Shown piece after piece: positions 53,132 to 61,897 of a DNA stretch of 64,000 nt. Below the pieces are notes generated by a model. The model worked only from the letters and a program-made list of their open reading frames with translations. It was not told where the DNA came from and searched no databases. Each line of letters begins with the position of its first letter. The stretch's first letter is position 1. The DNA is from Asticcacaulis sp. AC466 (GTDB lineage Bacteria; Pseudomonadota; Alphaproteobacteria; Caulobacterales; Caulobacteraceae), in NCBI RefSeq assembly GCF_000495815.1, contig NZ_AWGE01000020.1, forward strand, positions 1-64,000. The letters run 5' to 3'. The position numbers and the translations under genes were made by a program.

Positions 53132-54469
53132 ATGAGCAAAGACGATTTTATGGGTCATCCCAAAGGCCTGGCCTATATCGCCTTTACCGAAGCGTGGGAG
53201 CGGTTCTCCTTCTACGGCATGCAGGCGTTACTTATGCTCTATATGACCGGCCGCCTGCTGACGCCGGGCGTGGTTGATCACGTCTGGGGGTTCAATGCAT
53301 TCCGGTCGTTGGTCGAAAGCGTCACCGGACCGTTGTCAGTGCAGGCGCTGGCCGCGCAAATATTCGGCATCTATGTCGCCCTGGTCTATTTTGGTCCGGT
53401 GGTGGGCGGGTTGATCGGCGACCGGCTGATAGGCCGCACACCGGCCGTGCTGACCGGCGCATTGCTACTGGCCGCCGGGCATTTCCTAATGGCCTTCGAA
53501 CCGGCCTTCCTGCCGGCACTGGGTTGCATTATCTGTGGCGCGGGACTGCTGAAAGGCAATCTGGCGGCGCAGGTCGGCGCGCTCTATCCAGACGGCGATC
53601 GGCGGATCGACGACGGCTATACCCTGTATGTTACGTCGGTGGTGGTCGGGGCTTTTGTCTCGCCGCTCGTCTGTGGCACGCTCGGCGAGCTTTACGGTTG
53701 GCACTATGGCTTCGGGGCCGCAGGTATAGGCATGCTGGTCGGAATTGGCATTTATTTACGTGGCCTGAAACATTTCAAGGCGCCCGCGAAGAAAACAGAA
53801 GCGCAGTCGGCACGGATGACTAGTGCCGAGTGGGGACGAATTGGGGTGCTGTGTGGACTGATCCTGATCACCTCGCTGTTCTGGACCGTACAATCGCAGA
53901 TATGGAACACCTATCCGGTATGGCTGCGTGACGACGTCAGCCTCGGTATCGGCTTTGGCCTCAGCATACCTGTCACATGGTTTCAGTCGCTCGACGCCTT
54001 CGCCGTATTGGCCCTGACGCCTGTGACCATGGCTATGTGGAAAGCGCTGGGAAAGCGTGGGCTGGAGCCCAGCGATATCGCCAAGCTTGCCATTGGCTGC
54101 GCTCTGTTTGGCGGTGGTTGTCTATTGCTCAGCATAGGCCAGTGGGTGGCCGGGAGTGGCAAGGTTGCCGTGATCTGGCCGCTGGTCTTTCACTTTGTTA
54201 TCGGCGCGGGATATTTGCTGTGTTCACCCGTTGCTCTGGCGTTGGTCGCCCGCAGCGCGCCCGTTCAGGTGAAATCGATGATGGTCGGCGGTCACTATAT
54301 TGGCTTGTTCATTGCCGGCATTTTTTCCGGCTGGCTCGGCCGTTTTTACGAGCCCTTGCATCCACCGCTATTCTGGTTGTTACATGCAGGGATTGGTTTG
54401 GCGGGTACGCTTATATTGCTCGCACTTTATGCGCCGTTGTGCCGAATCTTGTTGCCGAAGCCCGTATAG
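53132..54469 (+). CDS. POT-family oligopeptide:H+ symporter
   Basis: 445 residues from an ATG with GGAG seven bases upstream. About 12 to 14 spans. The family entry motif is present (GHPKGLAYIAFTEAWERFSFYGMQALLMLYM), with the E-x-x-E-R-F helix that binds proton and peptide, and a GLLKGNLAAQVGALY segment matching the PTR2 signature region. It brings di- or tripeptide-like amides through the inner membrane. Placement between the receptor and hydrolase genes suggests import of short products made by the NylC-like enzyme. The LysR gene starts 12 bases later. Confidence 0.9.
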   Translation: MSKDDFMGHPKGLAYIAFTEAWERFSFYGMQALLMLYMTGRLLTPGVVDHVWGFNAFRSLVESVTGPLSVQALAAQIFGIYVALVYFGPVVGGLIGDRLIGRTPAVLTGALLLAAGHFLMAFEPAFLPALGCIICGAGLLKGNLAAQVGALYPDGDRRIDDGYTLYVTSVVVGAFVSPLVCGTLGELYGWHYGFGAAGIGMLVGIGIYLRGLKHFKAPAKKTEAQSARMTSAEWGRIGVLCGLILITSLFWTVQSQIWNTYPVWLRDDVSLGIGFGLSIPVTWFQSLDAFAVLALTPVTMAMWKALGKRGLEPSDIAKLAIGCALFGGGCLLLSIGQWVAGSGKVAVIWPLVFHFVIGAGYLLCSPVALALVARSAPVQVKSMMVGGHYIGLFIAGIFSGWLGRFYEPLHPPLFWLLHAGIGLAGTLILLALYAPLCRILLPKPV

Positions 54470-54481
54470 TTGGAGTGCCGG

Positions 54482-55471
54482 ATGGATACGCATGAAGAGG
54501 ATCGCGGCGCCGCCTACAACCCGCCGTCACGCAAGACCATTCCGCCTTTCGAGGCTTTGCGCGCCTTCGATGCCGTGGCGCGTCTCGGCGGTGTACGCCA
54601 AGCAGCCAGGAGCCTCGGCCGTGACCATGCGGTCATCAGTCGCCACCTGAAAACGTTGGAACAATGGACCGGCGCGCGCTTGATCGAACGCACGGCGCGC
54701 GGCGTGGTCCTGACCGAGGATGCCCGGCGCTACCATAAGGATATCGCCAACGCGATGGACGCTATTGCCGCCTCCACCATCGATCTGATGCGGCGGGGCT
54801 ATCACAATCATCTCAACATTGCCTGTTCGCCCGGCTTTGCACTGCACTGGATGTCGCGCCGGGTCGGCATGTTCGAGAAGCTGCATCCGGATGTCGATAT
54901 CGAGCTGCGTTCGCTCGACCGCAACGCCTTGGCGGGACTCAACGAGTCCGACATCGAGATCCGTTTTGTTCCTGCCTACCGCGTCACGGTCAAGTTGCCG
55001 GCGGACATGCGCGCCCAGGAGGTGGCCAGTGTCGCAGTCATGGCCGTCGCCTCGCCGGAATATCTCGCCCAGGCAGGACCGATCGAGACGCCGCGCGACC
55101 TAATCCACCAGCGCATGCTGCATGAGATGGACTTCGACAGCTGGGCGCACTGGCTGGCCGCTCACGGGGTCTATGACGAACTAGACCTGACCGGCCCGCG
55201 CTTGTGGCAGGGGCACCTGACACTCGATGCCGCCCTGCACGGACGCGGGGTGGCGCTGGTCAATGCGCTGGTCGGGCAGGCGTTTTTCAAGTCTGGTCAA
55301 CTGGTGGAAATTGGCCGCGGTAATCCGGCTTTCCAGCCCTATACCGAGGGAAAATACCTCATCATCGGTCGCGCCGATCGTTGGGAGACACCACTGATAC
55401 GGCGCTACCGGCGTTGGCTGATCGATGAACTGAACCGGGAATTGGCCAGTTTCCGCCGCCCGGCAGCCTGA
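54482..55471 (+). CDS. LysR-family regulator (GcvA-like)
   Basis: 329 residues. The N-terminal helix-turn-helix reads PPFEALRAFDAVARLGGVRQAARSLGRDHAVISRHLKTLEQWTGARLIERTARGV in segments, the usual GcvA-like form. The C-terminal effector domain begins LNIACSPGFALHWMSRRVGMF. It shares a ribosome-site stretch TGGAGTGCC with the symporter gene. Probably it responds to an amino-acid-like pathway compound and controls the hydrolase operon at 55622, whose 150-base upstream gap is the natural target. Confidence 0.92.
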   Translation: MDTHEEDRGAAYNPPSRKTIPPFEALRAFDAVARLGGVRQAARSLGRDHAVISRHLKTLEQWTGARLIERTARGVVLTEDARRYHKDIANAMDAIAASTIDLMRRGYHNHLNIACSPGFALHWMSRRVGMFEKLHPDVDIELRSLDRNALAGLNESDIEIRFVPAYRVTVKLPADMRAQEVASVAVMAVASPEYLAQAGPIETPRDLIHQRMLHEMDFDSWAHWLAAHGVYDELDLTGPRLWQGHLTLDAALHGRGVALVNALVGQAFFKSGQLVEIGRGNPAFQPYTEGKYLIIGRADRWETPLIRRYRRWLIDELNRELASFRRPAA

Positions 55472-55621
55472 CTGTCTGAGATAGACTAAGTCATTGTACT
55501 GTATGGCATATTTCCAGTCATGGTGTTTTGGACGCACCGCCTTTTCCGTGGTACGCACCTTCGCCGGAAGGGGTTTCGAGCGTAGAGGTTGAGCGTCAAC
55601 TTACACACTGAGGGATTGCCT

Positions 55622-56824
55622 TTGTCACGCTTGCAGACGCCGGGGATGCCGGCAATGGTTTCCCCGATCGAGGACGGTTTCTCCGATAATGATGTCGGCG
55701 ACATGACCGAGCTCTATGCCGGCCAACTGATGCCGGATTTCCAGGTCCATACCCTGAAAAATACCCATCGCGCCTTCGCCACGCGTGTCATCCGCCGCGG
55801 CGGTCCGGTCAAGCCGTTGGCCTATGCGTCGCGCACGCTCGAGGACTTTCCGATCCACGCCAACGGCCCAAAAAGTGAAGCCGTTTATGATCTCTACGAC
55901 TATGTCTCGCGCAATCGCGTGGCCGGTCTGCTGATCATGAAGAACGGCGAAATCGTTCACGAACGCTACGAGCTAGGCAATGCGCCTTCTGAACACTGGG
56001 TATCGATGTCGATGGCCAAGTCGGTGGCCACCACGCTTGTCGGCTGCGCCATCCGCGACGGCTATATCCAGAGCGTGGAAGAGCCGCTGACGGCCTATCT
56101 TCCGGAACTGACCGGCTCGGCCTATGAGGGTGTCTCCATCCGCCAGCTGATGCAAATGACATCGGGGGTCAAGTGGGACGACACCCAGGTCAATGCAGCC
56201 TCCGAACGCCGGCAGATGCTGGCTCTACAGGTAGCGCAGAAGCCGGGCGAGATCATGCGTTTAATGGCGTCTCTGCCACGCGTCGCCGAGCCCGGCACCC
56301 GGTGGAACTATTCGACCGGCGAGACCCATGTGGTCGGCGCCCTGGTCCACGCTGCCACCGGCAAGTGGCTGTCCGACTACCTCTCCGAGCGCATCTGGTC
56401 GCGGCTCGGTATGGAAGCCGATGCCTATTGGTGGCTGGAGTCGCCGGGCGGCTTGGAAGTGGCCGGTTCCGGGTTATGCGCACCCTTGCGGGACTATGCT
56501 CGTTTTGGCCGGTTCATCATGAACGGCGGCGTGATCGACGGCGAATCTGTCCTGCCCGAAGGCTGGATGGCCGAGGCCGGAGTGTCGCGCATGGTCGGCG
56601 GTGAACGGCTCGACTATGGCTATATGTGGTGGACCGTCCCTGACATCAACGGATCCCTGGCCGATGGCGCCTATGCGGCGCGCGGCATCTTCGGCCAGTA
56701 CATGTACCTCAATCCGGCGCAGGATGTGCTGATCGCGGTGCTCAGTTCGCGTGCCAAGCCGCGCGGCGCCGAGGCCATTCTCGACAACGATTTCTTCAAT
56801 TCCACCGTAGAGGCGCTGCGCTGA
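55622..56824 (+). CDS. NylB-like serine hydrolase (6-aminohexanoate-dimer hydrolase type)
   Basis: About 400 residues from a TTG with AGGGA six bases upstream; ATGs at 55646 and 55655 are alternatives. There is no signal peptide, unlike the serine hydrolase at 14997. The layout follows NylB: an N-terminal segment with NTHRAFATRVI, catalytic SxxK as SMAK near residues 130-133, the second motif Tyr in WNYSTGETH near 230, a GEVSVLP-like loop and an IFGQYMYLNP end. NylB cleaves linear aminohexanoate dimers to monomers. Here it should act in the cytoplasm on imported short amides. It is the first gene of a six-gene operon; the next ATG overlaps its stop. Confidence 0.85.
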   Translation: MSRLQTPGMPAMVSPIEDGFSDNDVGDMTELYAGQLMPDFQVHTLKNTHRAFATRVIRRGGPVKPLAYASRTLEDFPIHANGPKSEAVYDLYDYVSRNRVAGLLIMKNGEIVHERYELGNAPSEHWVSMSMAKSVATTLVGCAIRDGYIQSVEEPLTAYLPELTGSAYEGVSIRQLMQMTSGVKWDDTQVNAASERRQMLALQVAQKPGEIMRLMASLPRVAEPGTRWNYSTGETHVVGALVHAATGKWLSDYLSERIWSRLGMEADAYWWLESPGGLEVAGSGLCAPLRDYARFGRFIMNGGVIDGESVLPEGWMAEAGVSRMVGGERLDYGYMWWTVPDINGSLADGAYAARGIFGQYMYLNPAQDVLIAVLSSRAKPRGAEAILDNDFFNSTVEALR

Positions 56825-58212
56825 TGGACACCTATCCAAGAAATGAATTCGAGCGTTCCACGTCTGATTGGCAGGCAGCCGACCGCGCCCACCATCTGCA
56901 TTCCTTCACCGATCCGGCCGTCATTCGCGACAAGGGCTCGCGTATTATTACCGGTGCGGAGGGATGCTATGTATTAGACAGCGACGGTCGCCGTATTCTC
57001 GACGGCATGGCCGGCTTGTGGTGCGTCAATGTCGGCTATGGTCGCCCTGAGCTGGCCGATGCGGCCCAGGCTCAGATGACGGCCTTGCCCTATTATAACA
57101 ACCACTTCCAGAGCGCCACGCCGACGATGATCGAATTGGCGGAGACCCTGGCGGAACTGACACCGGACGGCATCAACCACTTCACCTTCGCCAATTCGGG
57201 CTCGGAGGCCAATGAGGTTATTATCCGGCTCGTGCGCTACTACTGGCAACTGATGGGTAAGCCTGAAAAGCGCACCCTTATCAGCCGCACGCTGGCCTAT
57301 CACGGCTCGACGGTAGCGACCTCAAGCCTGGGCGGTATGCCCCTGATGCATGCCAATGACGGCGGCGTGCTGCCGCAGATCACCCATATCGAGCATCCGC
57401 ATTGGTATGTGAATGGCGGCGGGCTCTCACCGGCTGAATACGGTCTGAAGGCGGCGCAGGCACTGGAAGCGCGCATCCTTGAACTAGGCGCCGACACAGT
57501 GGCGGCCTTTATCGGTGAGCCTGTACAGGGGGCGGGCGGCGTAATTGTGCCGCCGGAAACCTACTGGCCGGAAATCCAGCGTATTTGCCGCAAGTATGAC
57601 GTATTGCTTATCGCCGACGAAGTCATTTGCGGTTTCGGGCGTACCGGTTCCTGGTTCGGGTCGCAAACCTTCGGCATAGAGCCCGACTTTATGCCAATGG
57701 CCAAGGGGTTGTCCTCCGGCTACATCCCGGTTGCGGCGGTGGGCGTCCATGACCGCATCTTCGACGTGATTGAAAAGGGCGGACTGTGGCCGCATGGCTA
57801 TACCTATTCCGGCCATCCCGTGGCCTGCGCCGTGGCTTTGGCCAATATCGGGATCATCAAACGCGAAGGTCTGGTCGGGCGCGTACGTGACGATATCGGC
57901 CCATATTTCCAATCCCGGCTGGAAGACCTGGCGCAGAACCATCCACTGGTTGGTGAACGCCGCGGCGTCGGCCTGATGGCGGCACTGCAACTGGTGCGCA
58001 ACAAGGCGACGCGTGAAGTCTGTACCCCAGAGGACAACGCCGCCATCTTCTGTCGCGAGACCTGTTACGACAAGGGGCTCATCGCGCGCGCCGTCGGGCA
58101 ATCCATGGTGATGAGCCCGCCCCTGACCATAACTCGGAACGAAATTGACGAGATGGTCGCCATCCTGACCCGCGCGCTTGATGCCACGGCCCAAAAGCTT
58201 GGATATATCTGA
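56824..58212 (+). CDS. Class III omega-aminotransferase
   Basis: 462 residues, PLP-dependent fold type I. Motifs: MAGLWCVNVGYGRPELADAA, a phosphate-binding FANSGSEANEVIIRLVRYY, the cofactor Asp in IADEVICGFGRTG, and the Schiff-base Lys in MAKGLSSGYIPVAAV. Relatives transaminate beta-alanine, putrescine or other omega-amino compounds with pyruvate or 2-oxoglutarate. In the Nyl pathway the same class converts 6-aminohexanoate to adipate semialdehyde. It overlaps the NylB-like gene and is followed after one base by the dehydrogenase gene. Confidence 0.92.
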   Translation: MDTYPRNEFERSTSDWQAADRAHHLHSFTDPAVIRDKGSRIITGAEGCYVLDSDGRRILDGMAGLWCVNVGYGRPELADAAQAQMTALPYYNNHFQSATPTMIELAETLAELTPDGINHFTFANSGSEANEVIIRLVRYYWQLMGKPEKRTLISRTLAYHGSTVATSSLGGMPLMHANDGGVLPQITHIEHPHWYVNGGGLSPAEYGLKAAQALEARILELGADTVAAFIGEPVQGAGGVIVPPETYWPEIQRICRKYDVLLIADEVICGFGRTGSWFGSQTFGIEPDFMPMAKGLSSGYIPVAAVGVHDRIFDVIEKGGLWPHGYTYSGHPVACAVALANIGIIKREGLVGRVRDDIGPYFQSRLEDLAQNHPLVGERRGVGLMAALQLVRNKATREVCTPEDNAAIFCRETCYDKGLIARAVGQSMVMSPPLTITRNEIDEMVAILTRALDATAQKLGYI

Positions 58213-58213
58213 C

Positions 58214-59689
58214 ATGACGTCTCCGCATAACCTGTCCTCCGCCGGCGCCAAACTGTTGTTCGAGACCTCAGCCTTTGCCGAGGGGCTGGGCATGAGACAT
58301 CGAACCACTGCCACCTTCGCGGTCATCAATCCGGCGGATGACAGCCATATCGCCGATGTGCCCGATATGGGCGCGGCGGAAGCCGAGGCGGCGGTAGTCG
58401 CTGCGAAGTCAGCCTTTGCCGACTGGTCTGCCCTGACGGCGCGGGCCCGGGCCGATATCCTTAGGCGTTGGTACGACCTGATCCTCCAAAGCAAGGATGC
58501 GCTGGCTGAACTCCTCACTCTTGAGCAGGGTAAGCCGCTGGCCGAGGCTCTCGGCGAAATCGTCTTCGGTGCGCAGTTCATCGAGTGGTTCGCCGAAGAG
58601 GGTAAGCGCCTCTATGGCGACATCATCCCGAGCCATGCGTCGGACAAGCGCTGCCTGGTGCTGAAACAGCCGATCGGCGTGGTGGGTGCCATCACGCCGT
58701 GGAATTTCCCAAGCTCGATGATCACACGCAAGGTGTCGCCGGCGCTGGCGGCGGGCTGTACCATCGTCATCAAGCCAGCCGAGGATACGCCCTTATCGGC
58801 GCTCGCGCTGCAAATGCTGGCCGAGGCCGCCGGCTTTCCGCACGGTGCCCTGTCGGTTGTGACCGCCAAACGTGCAGAAGACGTTGCCGATGTGCTGACT
58901 ACGCACCCGGACGTGCGCAAGATATCCTTCACTGGCTCGACCCGCGTTGGCAAGCTGCTGATGCAGCAATGTTCTGGCACGGTGAAGAAGCTGTCGCTCG
59001 AACTGGGCGGTAATTCGCCCTTTATCGTGTTTGACGATGCTGATCTCGACGCGGCCGTGGCGGGGGCGATTGTCACCAAGTTCCGCAATGCCGGTCAGGC
59101 CTGTGTCGCTGCCAACCGCATCTATGTCCAGTCGGGTGTCATGGCGGAATTTGCCGCACGGCTGAAGGCGGCTATCGCGGACATGCCGGTTGGGCCGGGC
59201 TTGGAAGCGGGCACACGCATTGGGCCGCTGATCAACCAGGCTGCCGTCGATAAGGTCGGCAGTCTGGTGAAGGATGCCGTCGAGAAGGGCGCCTATCTGG
59301 CGCTCGGCGGCGCCCTGCATGAACGTGGCGGCCAGTATTTTGCCCCGACCTTGCTAACGGGGGCTACGCGGGAGATGGACATATTCAGCACCGAGATTTT
59401 CGGTCCCGTGGCGGCGCTTTATTCCTTTGAGACCGAGGCTGAGGTTATCGCACTGGCAAATGACACCCCCTATGGCCTGGCCGCCTATTACTGGACGCGC
59501 GACATTGGTCGGGTCTTCCGTGTGGGTGAGGCGCTGGAATATGGCCTGCTGGGCGCGAACGAAGTCCTGACTTCCAATCCGGCCACGCCTTTCGGAGGCA
59601 TGAAGGAATCCGGTCTGGGTCGTGAGGGTTCCAAATACGGCCTCGAAGACTTTATCGAGATCAAGTACCTCGCCTTGGGTGGAATCTAG
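58214..59689 (+). CDS. gabD: Succinate-semialdehyde-type aldehyde dehydrogenase
   Basis: 491 residues. NAD(P) region FTGSTRVGKLL, catalytic Glu in LELGGNSPF, catalytic Cys in NAGQACVAANR, and PWNFPSSMITRK in the cofactor cleft. Similarity is to GabD, which oxidises succinate semialdehyde to succinate; longer omega-semialdehydes such as those of glutarate or adipate are handled by close relatives. It is the natural partner of the two aminotransferases flanking it. Confidence 0.92.
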   Translation: MTSPHNLSSAGAKLLFETSAFAEGLGMRHRTTATFAVINPADDSHIADVPDMGAAEAEAAVVAAKSAFADWSALTARARADILRRWYDLILQSKDALAELLTLEQGKPLAEALGEIVFGAQFIEWFAEEGKRLYGDIIPSHASDKRCLVLKQPIGVVGAITPWNFPSSMITRKVSPALAAGCTIVIKPAEDTPLSALALQMLAEAAGFPHGALSVVTAKRAEDVADVLTTHPDVRKISFTGSTRVGKLLMQQCSGTVKKLSLELGGNSPFIVFDDADLDAAVAGAIVTKFRNAGQACVAANRIYVQSGVMAEFAARLKAAIADMPVGPGLEAGTRIGPLINQAAVDKVGSLVKDAVEKGAYLALGGALHERGGQYFAPTLLTGATREMDIFSTEIFGPVAALYSFETEAEVIALANDTPYGLAAYYWTRDIGRVFRVGEALEYGLLGANEVLTSNPATPFGGMKESGLGREGSKYGLEDFIEIKYLALGGI

Positions 59690-59726
59690 GGGCGGCATCT
59701 AACTTCTTAAATTACGGACACAAATC

Positions 59727-60980
59727 ATGACCACCAATGCCGAACTATATACCCGCCGTATCGTTGCCATTCCTAAAGGCGTGGTCAACGGTCTTCAGGT
59801 GTTTGCCGCCCGGGCTGAAAATGCCGAGATATGGGATATCGAAGGTCGTCGTTATATCGACTTCGCCGCTGGCATCGCGGTTTGCAATACAGGCCACCGT
59901 CACCCGAAAGTGGTCGCGGCGGTTGAAGCCCAGCTTAAGGCGTTCAGCCACACTGCGTTTCAGGTCATGCCCTATGAAGGCTATGTCGCACTGGCCGAAC
60001 GGCTGAATGCCATCGCGCCCATTGCGGCCCCCACCAAGACCATCTTCTTCAATACCGGCGCCGAGGCGGTTGAGAATGCGGTGAAAATTGCCCGCGCCGC
60101 CACCGGCCGCACTGGCATCATCGCCTTTTCCGGCGCCTTCCATGGCCGCACCCTGATGACCACGGCACTCACTGGCAAGGTGGCGCCCTATAAAAAGCGG
60201 TTCGGCACCCTGCCTGCTGAGATCTGGCGCGTCCCGTTCCCGGTGTCACAATACGGTGTGACTGTCGAAGACAGTCTCAAGATGCTCGACAGTATCCTGC
60301 GAACCGACGCCGATCCCGATCAGGTGGCAGCGATCATCATCGAGCCGGTCCAGGGCGAGGGTGGTTTTCATATCGCCCCACCGGAACTGCTCAATGCCTT
60401 ACGTAAGGTGTGCGATGAGCATGGCATTCTGCTGATCGCCGACGAGGTCCAGACCGGCTTCGCACGTACCGGCAGGATGTTCGCCATGCAGCACAGTGGC
60501 GTCGAACCCGACCTGATGACCATGGCCAAGGCGCTGGGCGGCGGTTTCCCGATTTCGGGTGTCGTCGGACGGGCGGAGATAATGGATACGGTGGATGGCG
60601 GCGGTCTGGGCTCGACCTATGGCGGCGCGCCTCTCAGTTGTGCGGCGTCGCTGGCCGTTCTGGACGTCATCGAAGAAGAAAATCTCGTGGCGCGTGCCAC
60701 TGCTATCGGTGAGCGCCTGCGCAATCGCTTTACGCAGTGGTCGCAGCGTAATGATCTCCAGCCGGTCACGAATATACGCGGCCTCGGTGCCATGAACGCC
60801 TTTGACCTGCCGGATGCGACCACGGTCAAGACCGTCATCGGCAAGGCCTTTGAGGCGGGCTTGATCCAAATTTCCTGCGGGGTCTTTGGTGAAACCCTGC
60901 GGTTCTTGCCACCCTTAACTATCTCAGACGCCCTGATCGATGAGGGACTGGATGTGTTGGAAGGCGCACTTGTCCGATGA
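59727..60980 (+). CDS. gabT: 4-aminobutyrate aminotransferase
   Basis: 417 residues, class III PLP enzyme distinct from the one at 56824. Motifs: FAAGIAVCNTGHRHPKVVAA, FFNTGAEAVENAVKIAR, AFHGRTLMTTALTGK, and the cofactor pair in LIADEVQTGFARTG and MAKALGGGFPISGVVG. GabT moves the amino group of GABA or 5-aminovalerate to 2-oxoglutarate to give the semialdehyde. Having two omega-aminotransferases around one dehydrogenase suggests mixed chain lengths or one enzyme per cofactor donor. The stop overlaps the next start. Confidence 0.93.
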   Translation: MTTNAELYTRRIVAIPKGVVNGLQVFAARAENAEIWDIEGRRYIDFAAGIAVCNTGHRHPKVVAAVEAQLKAFSHTAFQVMPYEGYVALAERLNAIAPIAAPTKTIFFNTGAEAVENAVKIARAATGRTGIIAFSGAFHGRTLMTTALTGKVAPYKKRFGTLPAEIWRVPFPVSQYGVTVEDSLKMLDSILRTDADPDQVAAIIIEPVQGEGGFHIAPPELLNALRKVCDEHGILLIADEVQTGFARTGRMFAMQHSGVEPDLMTMAKALGGGFPISGVVGRAEIMDTVDGGGLGSTYGGAPLSCAASLAVLDVIEEENLVARATAIGERLRNRFTQWSQRNDLQPVTNIRGLGAMNAFDLPDATTVKTVIGKAFEAGLIQISCGVFGETLRFLPPLTISDALIDEGLDVLEGALVR

Positions 60981-61897
60981 CTGAGGGGCTGCTTAGGCAA
61001 AAAACAGCCATCATCGGCTGCGGCCTGATTGGTGACAGCTGGGCGGCCCTTATGACCGCTCACGGCCACGACGTTGCCGCTTGGGATCCGTCTCCGACGG
61101 CGCTGGCCGATTTCGAGAAACGAGTTGAAAAAGCCCGCCAGCAAGTGTGGCAACTGATGCCGACAGGGAGACCCGATACCGGTCGCCTGACCCTCACCGA
61201 TGAGCTGGAAACAGCGCTTGTCGGTGCGACATGGGTGCAGGAAAATGCGCCGGAAAAGCTGGAACTCAAGCAGGACCTTTACGCGCAGATCGAGGCGGCT
61301 GTCGGCGATGAGGTTGTCATTGCCAGCAGTACCTCGTCCCTGACCTGGTCAGAGCTTACGGTCGGGATGAAGCGACCGCAACGCCTGATTACGGCGCATC
61401 CGTTCAATCCGCCGCATCTGATGCCGCTGGTGGAAATCTACGCCCGCGATGAGGATATCCGCGCCCGCAGCGTAACCTTCTATGCCGGCATGGACCGCCA
61501 GCCGGTGGTTCTGAAACGCGACGCCGTGGGGCATATCGCCAACCGGCTGGCTTCAGCCTTGTGGCGCGAGGCGGTCAATATCGTGGCCGAGGACATAGCC
61601 GATGTCAGCGCAGTGGATGCCGCTTTGGTGCACGGGCCCGGTCTTCGCTGGTCGGTGGTCGGCGCGCATATGGCCTATCACCTGGGGGGTGGCGTTGGTG
61701 GCATGGAAGCTTATCTCAAACACCTCGGCCCCAGCCAGGAACGACGCTGGTTTGCCCTGGGTTCGCCCAAGCTGACGCCGGAGGTATGCGCAAAGCTGGT
61801 GGCGGGTGTCGCCGAGGAAGCCGCCGGACGCTCTGTCGATACTCTGGCCGGTGAACGCGATGCAGCGCTGATCCGCATCCTGAAGGTCAACCCATGA
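60977..61897 (+). CDS. 3-hydroxyacyl-CoA dehydrogenase family (lambda-crystallin/carnitine-dehydrogenase type)
   Basis: 306 residues. Rossmann motif IIGCGLIGDSWAALMTAHGHDV, the family's Ser/His region SSTSSLTWSEL with ITAHPFNPPHLMPLVEI, and a C-terminal helical domain beginning AVGHIANRLASALWREAVNIV. Short single-unit members act on L-carnitine, L-gulonate or 3-hydroxy acids rather than long acyl-CoA. Its place in an omega-amino-acid operon is compatible with oxidation of a hydroxy-acid or hydroxy-amino intermediate. Overlaps both neighbours (ATGA each side). Confidence 0.88.
   Translation: MTEGLLRQKTAIIGCGLIGDSWAALMTAHGHDVAAWDPSPTALADFEKRVEKARQQVWQLMPTGRPDTGRLTLTDELETALVGATWVQENAPEKLELKQDLYAQIEAAVGDEVVIASSTSSLTWSELTVGMKRPQRLITAHPFNPPHLMPLVEIYARDEDIRARSVTFYAGMDRQPVVLKRDAVGHIANRLASALWREAVNIVAEDIADVSAVDAALVHGPGLRWSVVGAHMAYHLGGGVGGMEAYLKHLGPSQERRWFALGSPKLTPEVCAKLVAGVAEEAAGRSVDTLAGERDAALIRILKVNP

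Noticed and set aside
52034-53158. Minus-strand open frame of 374 codons
   Set aside because: Antisense shadow of the TonB receptor barrel; no recognisable domain.
57484-58581. Minus-strand open frame of 365 codons
   Set aside because: Antisense to the aminotransferase and aldehyde dehydrogenase genes, both with full catalytic motifs.
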